Origin: Streptomyces antibioticus
GTDB lineage: Bacteria; Actinomycetota; Actinomycetes; Streptomycetales; Streptomycetaceae
Reading direction: 5' to 3'
Length of the DNA stretch: 64,000 nt
Assembly (NCBI RefSeq): GCF_001514065.1
Contig: NZ_KQ948424.1
Span: forward strand, 779,568-843,567
The translations under genes were made by a program, and so were the position numbers. Shown one piece after another: positions 7,958 to 17,827 of the stretch. A model generated the notes under the pieces. The model was not told the DNA's origin. It ran no database searches and saw only the letters and a program-made list of their open reading frames with translations. Within the stretch, counting starts at the first letter, position 1. Each line of letters starts with the position of its first letter.

Positions 7958-10900
7958 TTGCCCGGGTTTTCCATGCCCGCACGCGGTGGCCGCCACCGCA
8001 ACCGGCGCCGCAGATGGCTGGTCGGCACCGTGGCCTTGGCCACTGCCGCACTCATCGGCACGACGATCAGCCTGGTGACATCCTCGGCCCAGGCCGACCA
8101 GACCACGCAGGGCGTCGACAACCTGCGCACCAACTGGAAGCAGGACGAGGACGGCCTCTCCCCGGCCGTGGTCCAGTCGTCCGCCTTCGGACAGCTCTTC
8201 GCCACCCAGCTGGACGGACAGATCTACGCCCAGCCGCTGGTCGTCGGCGACGAGGTCGTCGCGGTCACCGAGAACAACACGATGTACGGCCTCGACCGCA
8301 CCACCGGCGCGATCGAGTGGAGCAAGAACTACGGGGCGTCCTGGCCGGCCTCCGCGATCGGCTGCGGTGACCTGGTGCCCCGGATCGGGGCCACCGCGAC
8401 CCCCGTCTACGACCCCGCCACCAAGGCCCTCTACTTCACCACCAAGGTCGACGACGGAACCTCCACGCACCGCCACCCGACCTGGCTGATGCACTCGGTG
8501 GACCCGGCCTCCGGAGCCGAGCTCCCGGGCTGGCCGGTCACCATCGAGGGCAGCCCCGTCAACGACCCGAGCGTCAGCTTCGACGCCTACTACCAGCAGC
8601 AGCGCCCCGGCCTGCTCCTCATGGACGGCGTCGTCTACGCGGGCTTCGGCGCCCACTGCGACGCCTGGCCGTACCGCGGCTACGTGGTCGGCGTCAGCAC
8701 CACCGAGCACAGCATCACCTCGATGTGGGCCACGGTGACCGGCGCCAGCACCGGCGGCGCCGGCATCTGGCAGTCCGGCGGCGGCCTGGTCTCCGACGGC
8801 TCCGGCCGGATCTTCTTCAGCACCGGCAACGGCATCAGCCCGGCCCCCGGACCGGGCAAGACCGTCCAGGGCACCCTCGCCGAGTCCGTCGTACGCCTCC
8901 AGGTGGGCGCGGACGGCAACCTCAGCACCGCCGACTTCTTCAGCCCCAGCGACGCCGCCACCCTGGACCTGACCGACCAGGACATCTCCTCGGGCGCCCC
9001 GATGGCGCTGCCGGACGGCTTCGGCACCGCCGAGCACCCGCATCTGCTGGTCCAGCAGGGCAAGGACGGTCGGGTGTTCCTGCTCGACCGCGACAACCTC
9101 GGCGGCATGGGCCAGGGCGCCCGCGGCGGCGACGCCGCGGTGAGCGTCTCCGGCCCCTACCAGGGCATGTGGGGCCACCCCGCGTTCTGGGGCGGCGACG
9201 GCGGCTATGTCTACGTCGTCGGCAACCAGGGCCCCCTGCGCGCCCTCAAGTACGGCGTCCGCAACGGCGGCACCCCCGCGCTCACCCTCACCGGCCAGAG
9301 CCAGGACACCTTCGGCTACACCAGCGGCTCCCCCCTGGTCACCTCCGACGGCGACGACGAGTCCAGCGCCCTGGTGTGGATGACCTCCGCGAGCAACGCC
9401 TCCGGCGCCGACGGCACCCTGCGCGCCTACAGCCCCACCCCCGACGGCGACGGCCTGCTCCCGCTCCTGTGGTCCGCGCCGATCGGCACGGCGGCGAAGT
9501 TCACCACCCCGACCGCGGACCGGGGCAAGGTCTACGTCGGCACCCGCGACGGAGTGCTCTACGGCTTCGGCAGCCCGGCCAGGACCGCCCTGACCGCCTC
9601 CTCCCTCGACTTCGGCCAGGTCGGCGTCGGCAGCACCAGGTCCGCCGACATGAAGCTGACCGCCACCCAGGACGTCTCCATCACCGGGCTCAAGGCCTCC
9701 GGCGCGTTCTCCGTCGACCCGTCCGCCGTGCCCACGGCCGATCAGCCCACGGCACTGGCCACGGACGCCGGCCTGGACGTACCGATCACGTTCACCCCCA
9801 CGACCACCGGCGGCATCAGCGGCACGCTGACCGCGAACCTGGCGGACGGCCAGAAGCTGGTCTTCGCCCTGCACGGCGTCGGCACCAGACCCGGCCTCGG
9901 AGCGGCACCCGCCGCGCTGGACTTCAAGGAGGTGCCCACCGGCAGCACCTCGACGCGCAACCTCCAGATCACCAACACCGGCACCGAACCGGAGACCATC
10001 GACTCCGTCGACTCGCCCAGCGGTGCGTTCACCACCTCGGGCCTGCCGGACGCGGGCACGGTCGTACCGGCCGGCGGCTCGTTCGTCGTCTCGGTCACCT
10101 ACGCACCGGTCGGCGACCAGCCGGACAGCGACGCCCTCGTGGTCAGCAGCAGCGGCGGCGGCGCGACCCACGCCCTGAGCGTGCCGGTCAACGGGACGCC
10201 CGTCACGGGCCAGGGGCACCTGGAGTTCTCCACGAACTCGCTGGACTTCGGGACGGTGCCGATCGGCAGTTCGCGGTCGCTCTCGTTCAGCATCACCAAC
10301 ACCGGCAACATCCCGGTGAAGGTGACCAAGGCCAAGGCGCCGACGGGTGACTTCAACAGCGCGGTGCAACTGTCCGAGGGCCTGGTCATCGGCCCCGAGC
10401 AGACCGCCGTGCAGAGCGTGACGTTCACTCCGCGCTCGGCCTCGGACCTGAGCGCCTTCTACGAGGTCACCGGCACCGGGACGGACGACGACGGCACCGC
10501 CCAGGGCGCCATGTACGTGACGATCAAGGGCGCCGGCACGGGCACCGCCACGACCACCTCGGTCAAGGACGCGGGGTGGCAGACCAACGGCTCGGCGGTC
10601 TCCGCCGACGACGGCAGCGTCCAGCTGACCCCGGCCACCACCTGGCATGCGGGCACGGCGGTGTACCCCGAGCCGCTGCGCACCGACGGTCTGCGGGCCA
10701 CCTTCACCACGCAGTTCGGTCCCGGCACCGGAGGAACGGGCATGACGCTCTCCCTCCTCGACCCCGCCAAGAACTCCGCCACGTCCTTGGGCGCGGTCGG
10801 TACCGGCCTCGGCATCGCGGGCCGGCCCGGCACGGTGGTCGCCTTCGACACCGGCTGGGAGGAAAAGCTCCAGGCGATGAACTTCGTGGGCGTCGGCACC

Positions 10901-12379
10901 AGTTCGGCCGGCTCCTCCACGATCGACTACCAGTCGACAGTCACCCTCGCCACAGCCCTGCGCCAGGGCACCCACCAGATGGACGTCCTGGTGGAGGCCG
11001 GCCATGTGTACGTCTGGATCGACGGGACGCAGGTACTGGACGCGACACCGAAGTCGCTGCCTTCCAGCGCCCTCCTCGCCCTCTCCGGCGGCACGGGCGA
11101 CAGCGCCGACGCCCAGACGGTGAGCGGCCTGGTCGTCAGCCAGGGACCGCCTCCAACCCCCAAGGCCTCGGTGGCGCTCGACCTCATCGCCCCCGGCACC
11201 GCCGTCCCCGGCCGCTCGCTGACCGTCAACGGCACGCTGGCCTCGGCCGAGGCGCTCGCCGCGGGCCGGACCGTGCGCGTCACCCGGAACGGAACGGCAC
11301 TGACCGAGGTGTCGACGGCAGCGGACGGCTCCTTCAAGTTCACCGACACCCCGCCCGCGGAAGGCGTCTACACCTACGCCGCGAGCTACGCGGGTGACGC
11401 CACCCACGAGACGGCGACCGCCACGACCCTGGTCCAGGCGGCCAAGCTGCCCACCACGGTCGCCCTGTCGGCCCCGGGCAGTGCCCCCCGCGCCACGGCG
11501 CTCACCGTGACCGGCACGCTCTCCGGCGCACCCTTCACCACCGGCCAGGTCGTCAAGGTCACGAAGACCGACCTCGGGCACACGTCCGGGGTGGCGCTCG
11601 CCGACGCCAAGGTCGCCGCGAACGGCACCTTCACCTTCAAGGACACTCCGCAGATCGGCGGCGCCAACACCTACAAGGTGTCCTACGCCGGCGACGTCTC
11701 GCACAGGTCCGCGACCTCCACGGCCACCGTCCAGGTGTCCCGGGCCGCGACAAGCCTGACCCTCACCGCCGACCACTCGACGTACAAGTACGCCCAGTAC
11801 GGCAAGATCACCGCCCACCTGGGCACGACCTACAACAAGCGCACGGTCTCGATCTACGCCAAGCCGTACGGCGGCACGTCGGTCCTGGTGAAGTCGGGCA
11901 CGGTGGACTCCCACGGCAATCTGACGGTGTCCTACAAGCTCACCCGCAACACCACGTTCAGCGCGGTGTTCGCCGGCGACTACCGGTACGCACCGAAGAC
12001 CGTCGCCAAGAGCGTGCAGACCTATGTGCGGGTCACGGAGAAACTCTCCGGCTACTACACGAGCACGCACGTCGGCAGCACCCTCTACCGGGTGTACCAC
12101 CACACCGCCAAGGAGCAGCTCGACGTCACCGTCGCACCCAACAAGCACGGCCAGTGCGTGAAGTACCGCATCCAGCGCTACTACAGCGGCGCCTGGCACA
12201 CCCAGAGCACCTCGTCGTGCGCCGCGCTCAGTTCCAGCAGCACCGGCCGCCAGACGATGTCTCTCGCCAGTTCCGTCGACCGCAAGTACCGCATCGCCGC
12301 GCAGTACGTCCACAGCGGCTCGGACACGACCAACCTCAGCACCTGGGGCGCCTGGCAGTACTTCACGGTCAAGCAGTGA
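7958..12379 (+). CDS. large secreted multidomain protein (beta-propeller, ASH-type, L-type-lectin-like, Ig-like domains)
   Basis: A 1473-aa exported protein. A twin-Arg-rich N-terminus, hydrophobic segment and cleavage site near residue 46 form a signal peptide. Residues about 50-545 look like a PQQ/quinoprotein-type beta-propeller. Three choice-of-anchor D/ASH-like beta domains follow, each with an LDFG(Q/T)V-type or LDFKEV-type strand, starting near 548, 652 and 758. Then come an L-type-lectin/concanavalin-like domain (about 868-1065), two Ig-like repeats (about 1070-1265) and a Tyr/Lys-rich C-terminal region. The TTG start at 7958 is preceded at 7 bases by GGGGGAGG; the ATG at 7973 is too far from it. 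No LPXTG or membrane anchor is visible. It may bind the glycan made by the divergent operon, which is inference. Confidence 0.8.
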   Translation: MPGFSMPARGGRHRNRRRRWLVGTVALATAALIGTTISLVTSSAQADQTTQGVDNLRTNWKQDEDGLSPAVVQSSAFGQLFATQLDGQIYAQPLVVGDEVVAVTENNTMYGLDRTTGAIEWSKNYGASWPASAIGCGDLVPRIGATATPVYDPATKALYFTTKVDDGTSTHRHPTWLMHSVDPASGAELPGWPVTIEGSPVNDPSVSFDAYYQQQRPGLLLMDGVVYAGFGAHCDAWPYRGYVVGVSTTEHSITSMWATVTGASTGGAGIWQSGGGLVSDGSGRIFFSTGNGISPAPGPGKTVQGTLAESVVRLQVGADGNLSTADFFSPSDAATLDLTDQDISSGAPMALPDGFGTAEHPHLLVQQGKDGRVFLLDRDNLGGMGQGARGGDAAVSVSGPYQGMWGHPAFWGGDGGYVYVVGNQGPLRALKYGVRNGGTPALTLTGQSQDTFGYTSGSPLVTSDGDDESSALVWMTSASNASGADGTLRAYSPTPDGDGLLPLLWSAPIGTAAKFTTPTADRGKVYVGTRDGVLYGFGSPARTALTASSLDFGQVGVGSTRSADMKLTATQDVSITGLKASGAFSVDPSAVPTADQPTALATDAGLDVPITFTPTTTGGISGTLTANLADGQKLVFALHGVGTRPGLGAAPAALDFKEVPTGSTSTRNLQITNTGTEPETIDSVDSPSGAFTTSGLPDAGTVVPAGGSFVVSVTYAPVGDQPDSDALVVSSSGGGATHALSVPVNGTPVTGQGHLEFSTNSLDFGTVPIGSSRSLSFSITNTGNIPVKVTKAKAPTGDFNSAVQLSEGLVIGPEQTAVQSVTFTPRSASDLSAFYEVTGTGTDDDGTAQGAMYVTIKGAGTGTATTTSVKDAGWQTNGSAVSADDGSVQLTPATTWHAGTAVYPEPLRTDGLRATFTTQFGPGTGGTGMTLSLLDPAKNSATSLGAVGTGLGIAGRPGTVVAFDTGWEEKLQAMNFVGVGTSSAGSSTIDYQSTVTLATALRQGTHQMDVLVEAGHVYVWIDGTQVLDATPKSLPSSALLALSGGTGDSADAQTVSGLVVSQGPPPTPKASVALDLIAPGTAVPGRSLTVNGTLASAEALAAGRTVRVTRNGTALTEVSTAADGSFKFTDTPPAEGVYTYAASYAGDATHETATATTLVQAAKLPTTVALSAPGSAPRATALTVTGTLSGAPFTTGQVVKVTKTDLGHTSGVALADAKVAANGTFTFKDTPQIGGANTYKVSYAGDVSHRSATSTATVQVSRAATSLTLTADHSTYKYAQYGKITAHLGTTYNKRTVSIYAKPYGGTSVLVKSGTVDSHGNLTVSYKLTRNTTFSAVFAGDYRYAPKTVAKSVQTYVRVTEKLSGYYTSTHVGSTLYRVYHHTAKEQLDVTVAPNKHGQCVKYRIQRYYSGAWHTQSTSSCAALSSSSTGRQTMSLASSVDRKYRIAAQYVHSGSDTTNLSTWGAWQYFTVKQ

Positions 12380-12385
12380 GCCCCG

Positions 12386-12418
12386 ACCCCGCCTCCGGCC
12401 ACCGGCCGGGGGCGGGGT
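12386..12418. terminator. convergent terminator hairpin
   Basis: A 15-base stem (12386-12400 with 12404-12418, one G-T wobble in the plus-strand RNA) with a 3-base loop sits between the stop of the large secreted-protein gene and the stop of truA, so it can serve both converging transcripts. Confidence 0.75.
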
Positions 12419-13276
12419 TCAGCAGCAGCCCGCTCCCGGCAGCGTCCGCCGGTTCCGCGCCTCCTTGTTCCGCGCGGCCAGCAACTCGTCGGCCGGATAC
12501 CCGACTTCCTCCAGCGTCAGCCCATGCGGCCGTACGACATGCACGGCGGAGTCCCTGACCCCCGCGGCCAGCACCTTCCCCGGCCAGTCGCTCCCCCGGT
12601 GCCCGTCCCCCACGAACAGCAGCGCCCCGATGAGCGACCGCACCATGTTGTGACAGAAGGCGTCCGCCCGCACGGTGGCGGTGATGATCCCGTCCTCACC
12701 CTTGCGCAGGCTCAACTCCTGGAGCGTACGAATCGTCGTCGCCCCCTCCCGCTTCTTGCAGTACGCGGCGAAGTCGTGCTCCCCCAGCAGCCGCTCGGCG
12801 GCCTCGTTCATGGCGTCGACGTCAAGCGGCCAGTCGTGCCAGAGCACGTGATTGCGCAGCAACGGGTCCACCCCACCCGGGTTGTCGGTCACCCGGTACG
12901 CGTACCGCCGCCACACCGCCGAGAACCGCGCGTTGAACCCGCTCGGCGCCTCCCGCAGCGCCCACACGCGCACGTCCTTGGGCAACCGCCCCGCAAGCCG
13001 CTTGAGCAGCTTCTCGTGATGCTCGCGCCAGACGGACTCCGGCAGATCGACATGCGCCACCTGCCCCCGGGCATGCACCCCGGCATCGGTCCGCCCGGCC
13101 ACGGTCAGCTCGTACGTCGTCCCCCCCGACCGCGTCACCGTCCGCAGGGCGTCCTCGATCTCCCCCTGCACGGTCCGCCGCCCCCCGGCCTGCTTGGCCC
13201 AGCCGGAGAACTCGGTCCCGTCATAGGACAGGTCGAGGCGGACACGGACGTAACCGGGCGCTACTTCATCACTCAC
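12419..13276 (-). CDS. truA: tRNA pseudouridine(38-40) synthase TruA
   Basis: A 285-aa protein that isomerises uridines 38-40 in tRNA anticodon arms. The N-terminal [12 protein letters not shown] and the catalytic [10 protein letters not shown] block (Asp64) are both intact, as is the later [12 protein letters not shown] strand. It starts at GTG 13276, with GAGAGGAT about 8 bases upstream. It follows rplQ, the conserved order in Streptomyces, but a U-tailed terminator lies between them, so expression depends on read-through or a promoter I cannot see. Confidence 0.95.
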   Translation of the reverse strand: MSDEVAPGYVRVRLDLSYDGTEFSGWAKQAGGRRTVQGEIEDALRTVTRSGGTTYELTVAGRTDAGVHARGQVAHVDLPESVWREHHEKLLKRLAGRLPKDVRVWALREAPSGFNARFSAVWRRYAYRVTDNPGGVDPLLRNHVLWHDWPLDVDAMNEAAERLLGEHDFAAYCKKREGATTIRTLQELSLRKGEDGIITATVRADAFCHNMVRSLIGALLFVGDGHRGSDWPGKVLAAGVRDSAVHVVRPHGLTLEEVGYPADELLAARNKEARNRRTLPGAGCC

Positions 13277-13296
13277 GTACAGATCCTCTCAGGTAC

Positions 13297-13335
13297 AAAA
13301 AAGCGGGCCCGCTCCCCGAAAGGAACGGACCCGCT
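13297..13335 (-). terminator. Rho-independent terminator after rplQ
   Basis: On the minus-strand RNA, a 14-bp stem with two G-U wobbles (13322-13335 with 13302-13315) is followed at once by six U residues (13302-13297). This is the clearest intrinsic terminator of the alpha operon. Confidence 0.8.
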
Positions 13336-13353
13336 CAACGCTCAGGCAGAGCC

Positions 13354-13866
13354 TCAGGCGTCCTTGGACTCCTCGGCGGCAGCGTCCTCGGCCTCGTCGG
13401 CCTTGGTCGTGTCGACCTTGGTCTCCTCGGCGACCGGAGCAGCCTCGGCGTCCTTCGCAGCGCGCTTGGTGGCGGCCTCGGCCTCACCCGTCGCCTGCTG
13501 CGCGACCGTCAGCGCCTCGACCAGCTCGATGACAGCCATGGGCGCGTTGTCGCCACGGCGGTTACCGATCTTGGTGATACGGGTGTAGCCACCCGGACGG
13601 TTCTCGTACCGCGGGCCGATCTCGGTGAAGAGCGTGTGCACGACGCTCTTGTCCGTGATGACCTGGAGCACCTGGCGGCGGTTGTGAAGGTCGCCCTTCT
13701 TCGCCTTGGTCACCAGACGCTCGGCGTACGGCCGCAGACGGCGGGCCTTCGCCTCGGTGGTGGTGATGCGGCCGTGCTCGAAGAGCGACTTCGCGAGGTT
13801 CGCGAGAAGCAGCTTCTCGTGCGCGGCGCTGCCGCCCAGACGGGCACCCTTGGTGGGCTTCGGCAT
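13354..13866 (-). CDS. rplQ: 50S ribosomal protein bL17
   Basis: A 170-aa protein. The first 118 residues or so are the bL17 fold ([24 protein letters not shown] start), which lines the peptide exit region of the large subunit. The last 50 residues form an Ala/Glu/Lys/Asp-rich extension common in actinobacteria. The ATG at 13866 has AGGAGAGAA upstream. The reading frame stays open further upstream, but that part is not bL17. It is the last ribosomal gene of the alpha operon, separated from rpoA by 205 bases that hold a hairpin and a repeat element. Confidence 0.97.
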   Translation of the reverse strand: MPKPTKGARLGGSAAHEKLLLANLAKSLFEHGRITTTEAKARRLRPYAERLVTKAKKGDLHNRRQVLQVITDKSVVHTLFTEIGPRYENRPGGYTRITKIGNRRGDNAPMAVIELVEALTVAQQATGEAEAATKRAAKDAEAAPVAEETKVDTTKADEAEDAAAEESKDA

Positions 13867-13944
13867 CTTTCTCTCCTGTGTGTCTGCCCCGGCCGTATCA
13901 GGTACCGGGGTCAGTATCCGAGCAGGCGGTCGCCTGTCGGAGAT

Positions 13945-13974
13945 CCGGGAGCAGCCCCGAAGGGGAGCTCCCGG
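13945..13974. repeat. rpoA-rplQ intercistronic hairpin
   Basis: CCGGGAGC (13945-13952) pairs with GCTCCCGG (13967-13974), and an inner CCCC/GGGG stem closes a GAA loop. It lacks a U-run, so it may be an RNA-stability or processing element, or part of the repeat element beside it. Confidence 0.5.
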
Positions 13975-14043
13975 AAGGGGCGCGGGGCGGTGTAGATATG
14001 CGACTCCGTCGCGTGGGCGCGACAAGCCACAGCGCACCCGCAC
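13975..14043. repeat. Streptomyces-type dispersed intergenic element
   Basis: The segment begins AAGGGGCGCGGGG and ends in a GCGCGACAAGCCACAGCGCACCCGCAC-like block. Sequences of this style recur between genes in many Streptomyces genomes. It shares its first 13 bases with the element at 16835-16879. It is not coding in any supported frame. Confidence 0.5.
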
Positions 14044-14071
14044 CCGAGATCGAACCGTATGGCCCGAGCTC

Positions 14072-15094
14072 TTAGTACTGCTCGGTCTCCACGAACCCGG
14101 CGTCCGCGTCGTCGTCCGCGCCGAACGCGTCCGCCGCGGCGGTCGGGTCGAACCCGGGAGGCGAGTCCTTGAGCGCCAGACCCATACCCGCCAGCTTCGC
14201 CTTGACCTCGTCGATGGACTTCGCACCGAAGTTGCGGATGTCCAGGAGGTCGGCCTCGGAGCGGGCGACGAGCTCACCCACGGAGTGGATGCCCTCACGC
14301 TTGAGGCAGTTGTAGGAGCGGACCGTGAGCTCCAGCTCCTCGATCGGCAGCGCCAGGTCGGCGGCCAGGGCGGCGTCCGTGGGGGACGGGCCCATGTCGA
14401 TGCCCTCGGCGTCGATGTTCAGCTCGCGGGCGAGACCGAACAGCTCGACCAGCGTCTTACCGGCGGACGCCATGGCGTCACGCGGCCGCATGGCCTGCTT
14501 GGTCTCGACGTCGACGATCAGCTTGTCGAAGTCGGTGCGCTGCTCGACACGCGTGGCCTCGACCTTGTACGTGACCTTCAGCACCGGCGAGTAGATGGAG
14601 TCGACCGGGATACGGCCGATCTCCTGGCCCACCTGCTTGTTCTGAACGGCGGAGACGTAACCGCGGCCACGCTCGACCGTCAGCTCCATCTCCAGCTTGC
14701 CCTTGCCGTTGAGCGTGGCGAGGACCAGGTCGGGGTTGTGCACCTCGACACCGGCCGGGGGCGCGATGTCGGCGGCGGTGACCAGACCCGGGCCCTGCTT
14801 GCGCAGGTACATCACGACCGGCTCGTCGTGCTCCGAGGAGACGACCAGCTGCTTGATGTTGAGGATCAGGTCGGTGACGTCCTCCTTGACGCCCGGCACG
14901 GTGGTGAACTCGTGCAGGACACCGTCGATGCGGATGCTGGTGACAGCAGCGCCGGGGATCGACGACAGGAGGGTACGGCGCAGGGAGTTGCCGAGGGTGT
15001 AGCCGAAGCCCGGCTCCAGCGGCTCGATCACGAACCGGGAGCGGAACTCGTCGACGACCTCTTCGGTCAACGAGGGACGCTGAGCGATCAGCAT
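14072..15094 (-). CDS. rpoA: RNA polymerase alpha subunit
   Basis: A 340-aa subunit that dimerises to nucleate core assembly. The N-terminal domain (about 1-230) contains [20 protein letters not shown], and the C-terminal domain (about 250-315) contains the helix-hairpin-helix [15 protein letters not shown] and [12 protein letters not shown] that contact UP elements and activators. An acidic Asp/Ala-rich tail ends in TEQY. The ATG at 15094 has AAGGA upstream. It lies 113 bases after rpsK. Confidence 0.98.
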   Translation of the reverse strand: MLIAQRPSLTEEVVDEFRSRFVIEPLEPGFGYTLGNSLRRTLLSSIPGAAVTSIRIDGVLHEFTTVPGVKEDVTDLILNIKQLVVSSEHDEPVVMYLRKQGPGLVTAADIAPPAGVEVHNPDLVLATLNGKGKLEMELTVERGRGYVSAVQNKQVGQEIGRIPVDSIYSPVLKVTYKVEATRVEQRTDFDKLIVDVETKQAMRPRDAMASAGKTLVELFGLARELNIDAEGIDMGPSPTDAALAADLALPIEELELTVRSYNCLKREGIHSVGELVARSEADLLDIRNFGAKSIDEVKAKLAGMGLALKDSPPGFDPTAAADAFGADDDADAGFVETEQY

Positions 15095-15207
15095 GTTGCG
15101 TTCCTTCTGTCAGGGGCGCCCGCTATTTGACGCCCTGATATGTGACAAGGGTACGGGCGATACGACTCAGAAGAGCCGTACCGCCCGAGAAGCCCAGAGA
15201 AGCGAGG

Positions 15208-15612
15208 TCAGACGCGACGACGCTTCGGCGGACGGCAGCCGTTGTGCGGGGTCGGGGTGACGTCCTGGATGGAGCCGACCTCGAGGCCCGTCGCCTGGAG
15301 CGAACGGATGGCGGTCTCGCGACCGGAACCCGGGCCCTTGACGAACACGTCAACCTTGCGCATGCCGTGCTCCTGCGCGCGGCGGGCGGCCGACTCGGCG
15401 GCCATCTGCGCGGCGAAGGGGGTGGACTTGCGCGAGCCCTTGAAGCCGACGTGGCCGGCGGAGGCCCAGGAGATCACGTTGCCCGAGGGGTCCGTGATCG
15501 AGACGATCGTGTTGTTGAACGTGCTCTTGATGTGCGCGTGGCCGTGAGCGACGTTCTTCTTTTCCTTGCGGCGCACCTTCTTGGCAGCGCCCTGACGACC
15601 CTTGGGGGGCAT
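15208..15612 (-). CDS. rpsK: 30S ribosomal protein uS11
   Basis: A 134-aa platform protein contacting 16S rRNA near the E site. It is recognised by [22 protein letters not shown] and the C-terminal [19 protein letters not shown] basic N-terminal tail precedes the fold. Length and position after rpsM are as expected. Confidence 0.97.
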   Translation of the reverse strand: MPPKGRQGAAKKVRRKEKKNVAHGHAHIKSTFNNTIVSITDPSGNVISWASAGHVGFKGSRKSTPFAAQMAAESAARRAQEHGMRKVDVFVKGPGSGRETAIRSLQATGLEVGSIQDVTPTPHNGCRPPKRRRV

Positions 15613-15682
15613 CTACAAACTCCTACGGGGAGGTGGTCGGTCCTACAGCGAAGACCGCTGATGAAGCGTTGTCCGCTGAGGA

Positions 15683-16063
15683 CTACTTCTTGCCCGGCTT
15701 CTTCTTGCCGGCGATGGCGCGACGCGGGCCCTTGCGGGTGCGGGCGTTCGTGCTCGTACGCTGACCGCGGACGGGCAGACCACGACGGTGACGGAGACCC
15801 TGGTAGCAGCCGATCTCGACCTTGCGGCGGATGTCGGCCTGGATCTCGCGACGGAGGTCACCCTCGGTCTTGATGTTGTTGTCGACGTACTCACGAATCG
15901 CGACGAGCTGCTCCTCGGAGAGGTCGCGAACGCGGGTGTTCGGGTCGATACCGGTCTCCGCCAGCGTCTGCTGGGAGAGGGTCCGGCCGATGCCGAACAC
16001 GTAGGTGAGGGCGACCTCCACGCGCTTGTCGCGCGGGATGTCAACACCGGAAACGCGTGCCAT
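15683..16063 (-). CDS. rpsM: 30S ribosomal protein uS13
   Basis: A 126-aa head protein contacting the P-site tRNA through its basic C-terminal tail. The helix-two-turn-helix [14 protein letters not shown] and the C-terminal [20 protein letters not shown] are intact. It follows rpmJ after 194 bases in which I see no other gene. Confidence 0.97.
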   Translation of the reverse strand: MARVSGVDIPRDKRVEVALTYVFGIGRTLSQQTLAETGIDPNTRVRDLSEEQLVAIREYVDNNIKTEGDLRREIQADIRRKVEIGCYQGLRHRRGLPVRGQRTSTNARTRKGPRRAIAGKKKPGKK

Positions 16064-16257
16064 TCAATGGCTCCTGGTGATCTTCGGAGGTCTTCCGCAG
16101 AACCGGCTCCCAGCCGCCGTACCAGGTACGAACTGGGTCCTCGGCCTCCGAACCGAGGGTGTCAGACGACGTATGCCGCCTGGGTCCTGCGTATGAACAA
16201 ATTCAGCTCGCGTCGCGCGAATCTCTGCGATGTCGATGCAGAGGGATTGGTCGTGCG

Positions 16258-16371
16258 TCAGCCCTGGCGCTGCTTGTGGCGCGGGTTCTCGCAGATGACC
16301 ATGACCCGACCGTGACGGCGGATCACCCTGCACTTGTCGCAGATCTTCTTGACGCTCGGCTTGACCTTCAT
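16258..16371 (-). CDS. rpmJ: 50S ribosomal protein bL36 (zinc-binding form)
   Basis: A 37-residue protein beginning [14 protein letters not shown] and ending RHKQRQG. Cys11, Cys14, Cys27 and His32 form an intact zinc site, so this is the C+ paralog rather than the zinc-free version that Streptomyces makes under zinc starvation. It sits in its conserved place between infA and rpsM. Confidence 0.95.
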   Translation of the reverse strand: MKVKPSVKKICDKCRVIRRHGRVMVICENPRHKQRQG

Positions 16372-16431
16372 GGGGTGAGGTTCTCCGGGTCAGTGCCACC
16401 ACCCCGCCCGAGGACGGGATGCGGGCAAGAT

Positions 16432-16653
16432 CTACTTGTAGCGGTAGACGATCCGGCCACGCGTCAGGTCGTACGGAGACAGCTCCACCACGACCCGGTC
16501 GTCAGGGAGGATGCGGATGTAGTGCATACGCATCTTGCCGCTGATGTGTGCCAGGACCTGGTGGCCGTTCTGGAGCTCGACCTTGAACATGGCGTTCGGA
16601 AGAGACTCGACGACAGTGCCCTCGATCTCGATGGCACCTTGCTTCTTGGCCAC
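16432..16653 (-). CDS. infA: translation initiation factor IF-1
   Basis: A 73-aa single OB-fold protein that occupies the ribosomal A site during initiation. It starts with GTG at 16653 (reading [15 protein letters not shown]) and ends [11 protein letters not shown], the usual IF-1 length. The frame stays open upstream, but that part is not conserved. It lies 238 bases after map, in a gap that also contains a dispersed repeat, and probably has its own promoter there. Confidence 0.96.
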   Translation of the reverse strand: MAKKQGAIEIEGTVVESLPNAMFKVELQNGHQVLAHISGKMRMHYIRILPDDRVVVELSPYDLTRGRIVYRYK

Positions 16654-16834
16654 GCTTCGCCCTTCGAATCGACTACCTTGATCGACTCCCGCACTTTTCC
16701 CTTGCGGGTGCATGCGGACATGCGGGTGCACGAGAGCCGACGAGTCAGTCTACGTCAGCGCACCCGGAAAGACGAATCGAGGAAGAATGCCCCGGCGGGG
16801 AGATCCTTAAGCACGCCGGGTACACAGACGCCGC

Positions 16835-16879
16835 TAAGGGGCGCGGGGAACTGCGCGACCAGCCCCCACCGCCCCGCAG
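16835..16879. repeat. Streptomyces-type dispersed intergenic element
   Basis: TAAGGGGCGCGGGGAACTGC at the left and a CCCCACCGCCCCGCAG-type block at the right match the short GC-rich element scattered between genes in many Streptomyces chromosomes. It lies in the map-infA gap, just after the map stop. The arms can partly pair into a hairpin. Confidence 0.6.
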
Positions 16880-16891
16880 ATCGCATACGCC

Positions 16892-17728
16892 CTAACCCAA
16901 CGGATCCGGCGCGGCCACAACCCCGTACTCCGCCAGCTTCGCCTTGCCCCCGTCGGGAGCGGTGAGCACCAGCGGACCGTCCTCGGTCAGCGCCACCGAG
17001 TGCTCCCAGTGCGAGGACCACGTGCCGTCCGTCGTGATGACGGTCCAGTCGTCCGAGAGGACCTCGGTCCTCGGGGTGCCCAGCGACACCATCGGCTCGA
17101 TCGCGAGGCAGAACCCGGGGACCAGCTTCGGGCCCTTGCCCCGGCGCCGGTCGACGTAGTTCAGCAGGTGCGGGTCCATGTGCATCTCGGTGCCGATGCC
17201 GTGGCCGCCGTAGTCCTCGATGATCCCGTACTTGCCACCGCCCGGCTTCGGCTGGCGGCGGATGTACGTCTCGATGGCCTTGGAGACGTCGAGCAGCCGG
17301 TTGCCCTGCTTCATGGCGGCGATACCGGCCCACATCGACTCCTCCGTCACCCGGGAGAGCTCGATGAGCTCCGGAGCGTGACCCGAGCCCACGAAGGCGG
17401 TGAAGGCCGCGTCCCCGTGCCAGCCGTCGACGATCGCGCCGGCGTCGATGGAGATGATGTCGCCGTCCTTGAGGACGACCTCGTCGGAGGGGATGCCGTG
17501 GACGACGACCTCGTTGACGGAGGTGCAGATCGTCGCGGGGAAACCGCCGTACCCGAGGAAGTTCGACTTCGCGCCGTGCTCGGCGATCACCTTGCGCGCG
17601 ACCTCGTCGAGGTCCTTGGTGCTGGCGCCGGGGACCGCGGCCTCCCGCGTGGCCGCGTGGATCGCGGCGACGACCAGCCCCGCCTGACGCATCTTGGCGA
17701 TCTGCTCGGGGCTCTTGATCTGCACCAT
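16892..17728 (-). CDS. map: methionine aminopeptidase, type I
   Basis: A 278-aa cytoplasmic metalloenzyme that removes the initiator methionine. All five metal ligands of the pita-bread fold can be placed: two Asp in SIDAGAIVDGWHGDAA, His in GHGIGTEMH, Glu in AIEPMV and Glu in EHSVALTE. It has no N-terminal zinc-finger extension. It follows adk, but a long hairpin lies in the 99-base gap, so transcription may be partly independent. Confidence 0.96.
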   Translation of the reverse strand: MVQIKSPEQIAKMRQAGLVVAAIHAATREAAVPGASTKDLDEVARKVIAEHGAKSNFLGYGGFPATICTSVNEVVVHGIPSDEVVLKDGDIISIDAGAIVDGWHGDAAFTAFVGSGHAPELIELSRVTEESMWAGIAAMKQGNRLLDVSKAIETYIRRQPKPGGGKYGIIEDYGGHGIGTEMHMDPHLLNYVDRRRGKGPKLVPGFCLAIEPMVSLGTPRTEVLSDDWTVITTDGTWSSHWEHSVALTEDGPLVLTAPDGGKAKLAEYGVVAAPDPLG

Positions 17729-17778
17729 GGGGTCCTGCGCTCTCCGTGACTCGACGGGTTCGGGTTACCTACACAACA

Positions 17779-17816
17779 GTACGGCCGTGCAGTCCCTCAG
17801 GACTCCACGGCCGTAC
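17779..17816. terminator. adk-map intercistronic hairpin
   Basis: An 11-bp stem (17779-17789 with 17806-17816) continues through a one-base mismatch into a further 5-bp AGTCC/GGACT stem. It is long and GC-rich with no U-run, so it may be an attenuator or an RNA-processing site between adk and map. Confidence 0.6.
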
Positions 17817-17827
17817 CTGGACGACGC

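Noticed and set aside
7940-12313. A 1457-aa minus-strand frame opposite the secreted protein
   Set aside because: Mirror of the real gene. The plus frame has a signal peptide, clear domains and a strong ribosome site.
16654-16731. Upstream extension of infA
   Set aside because: Gives a 26-residue extension unlike any IF-1; GTG 16653 yields the standard 73 residues.
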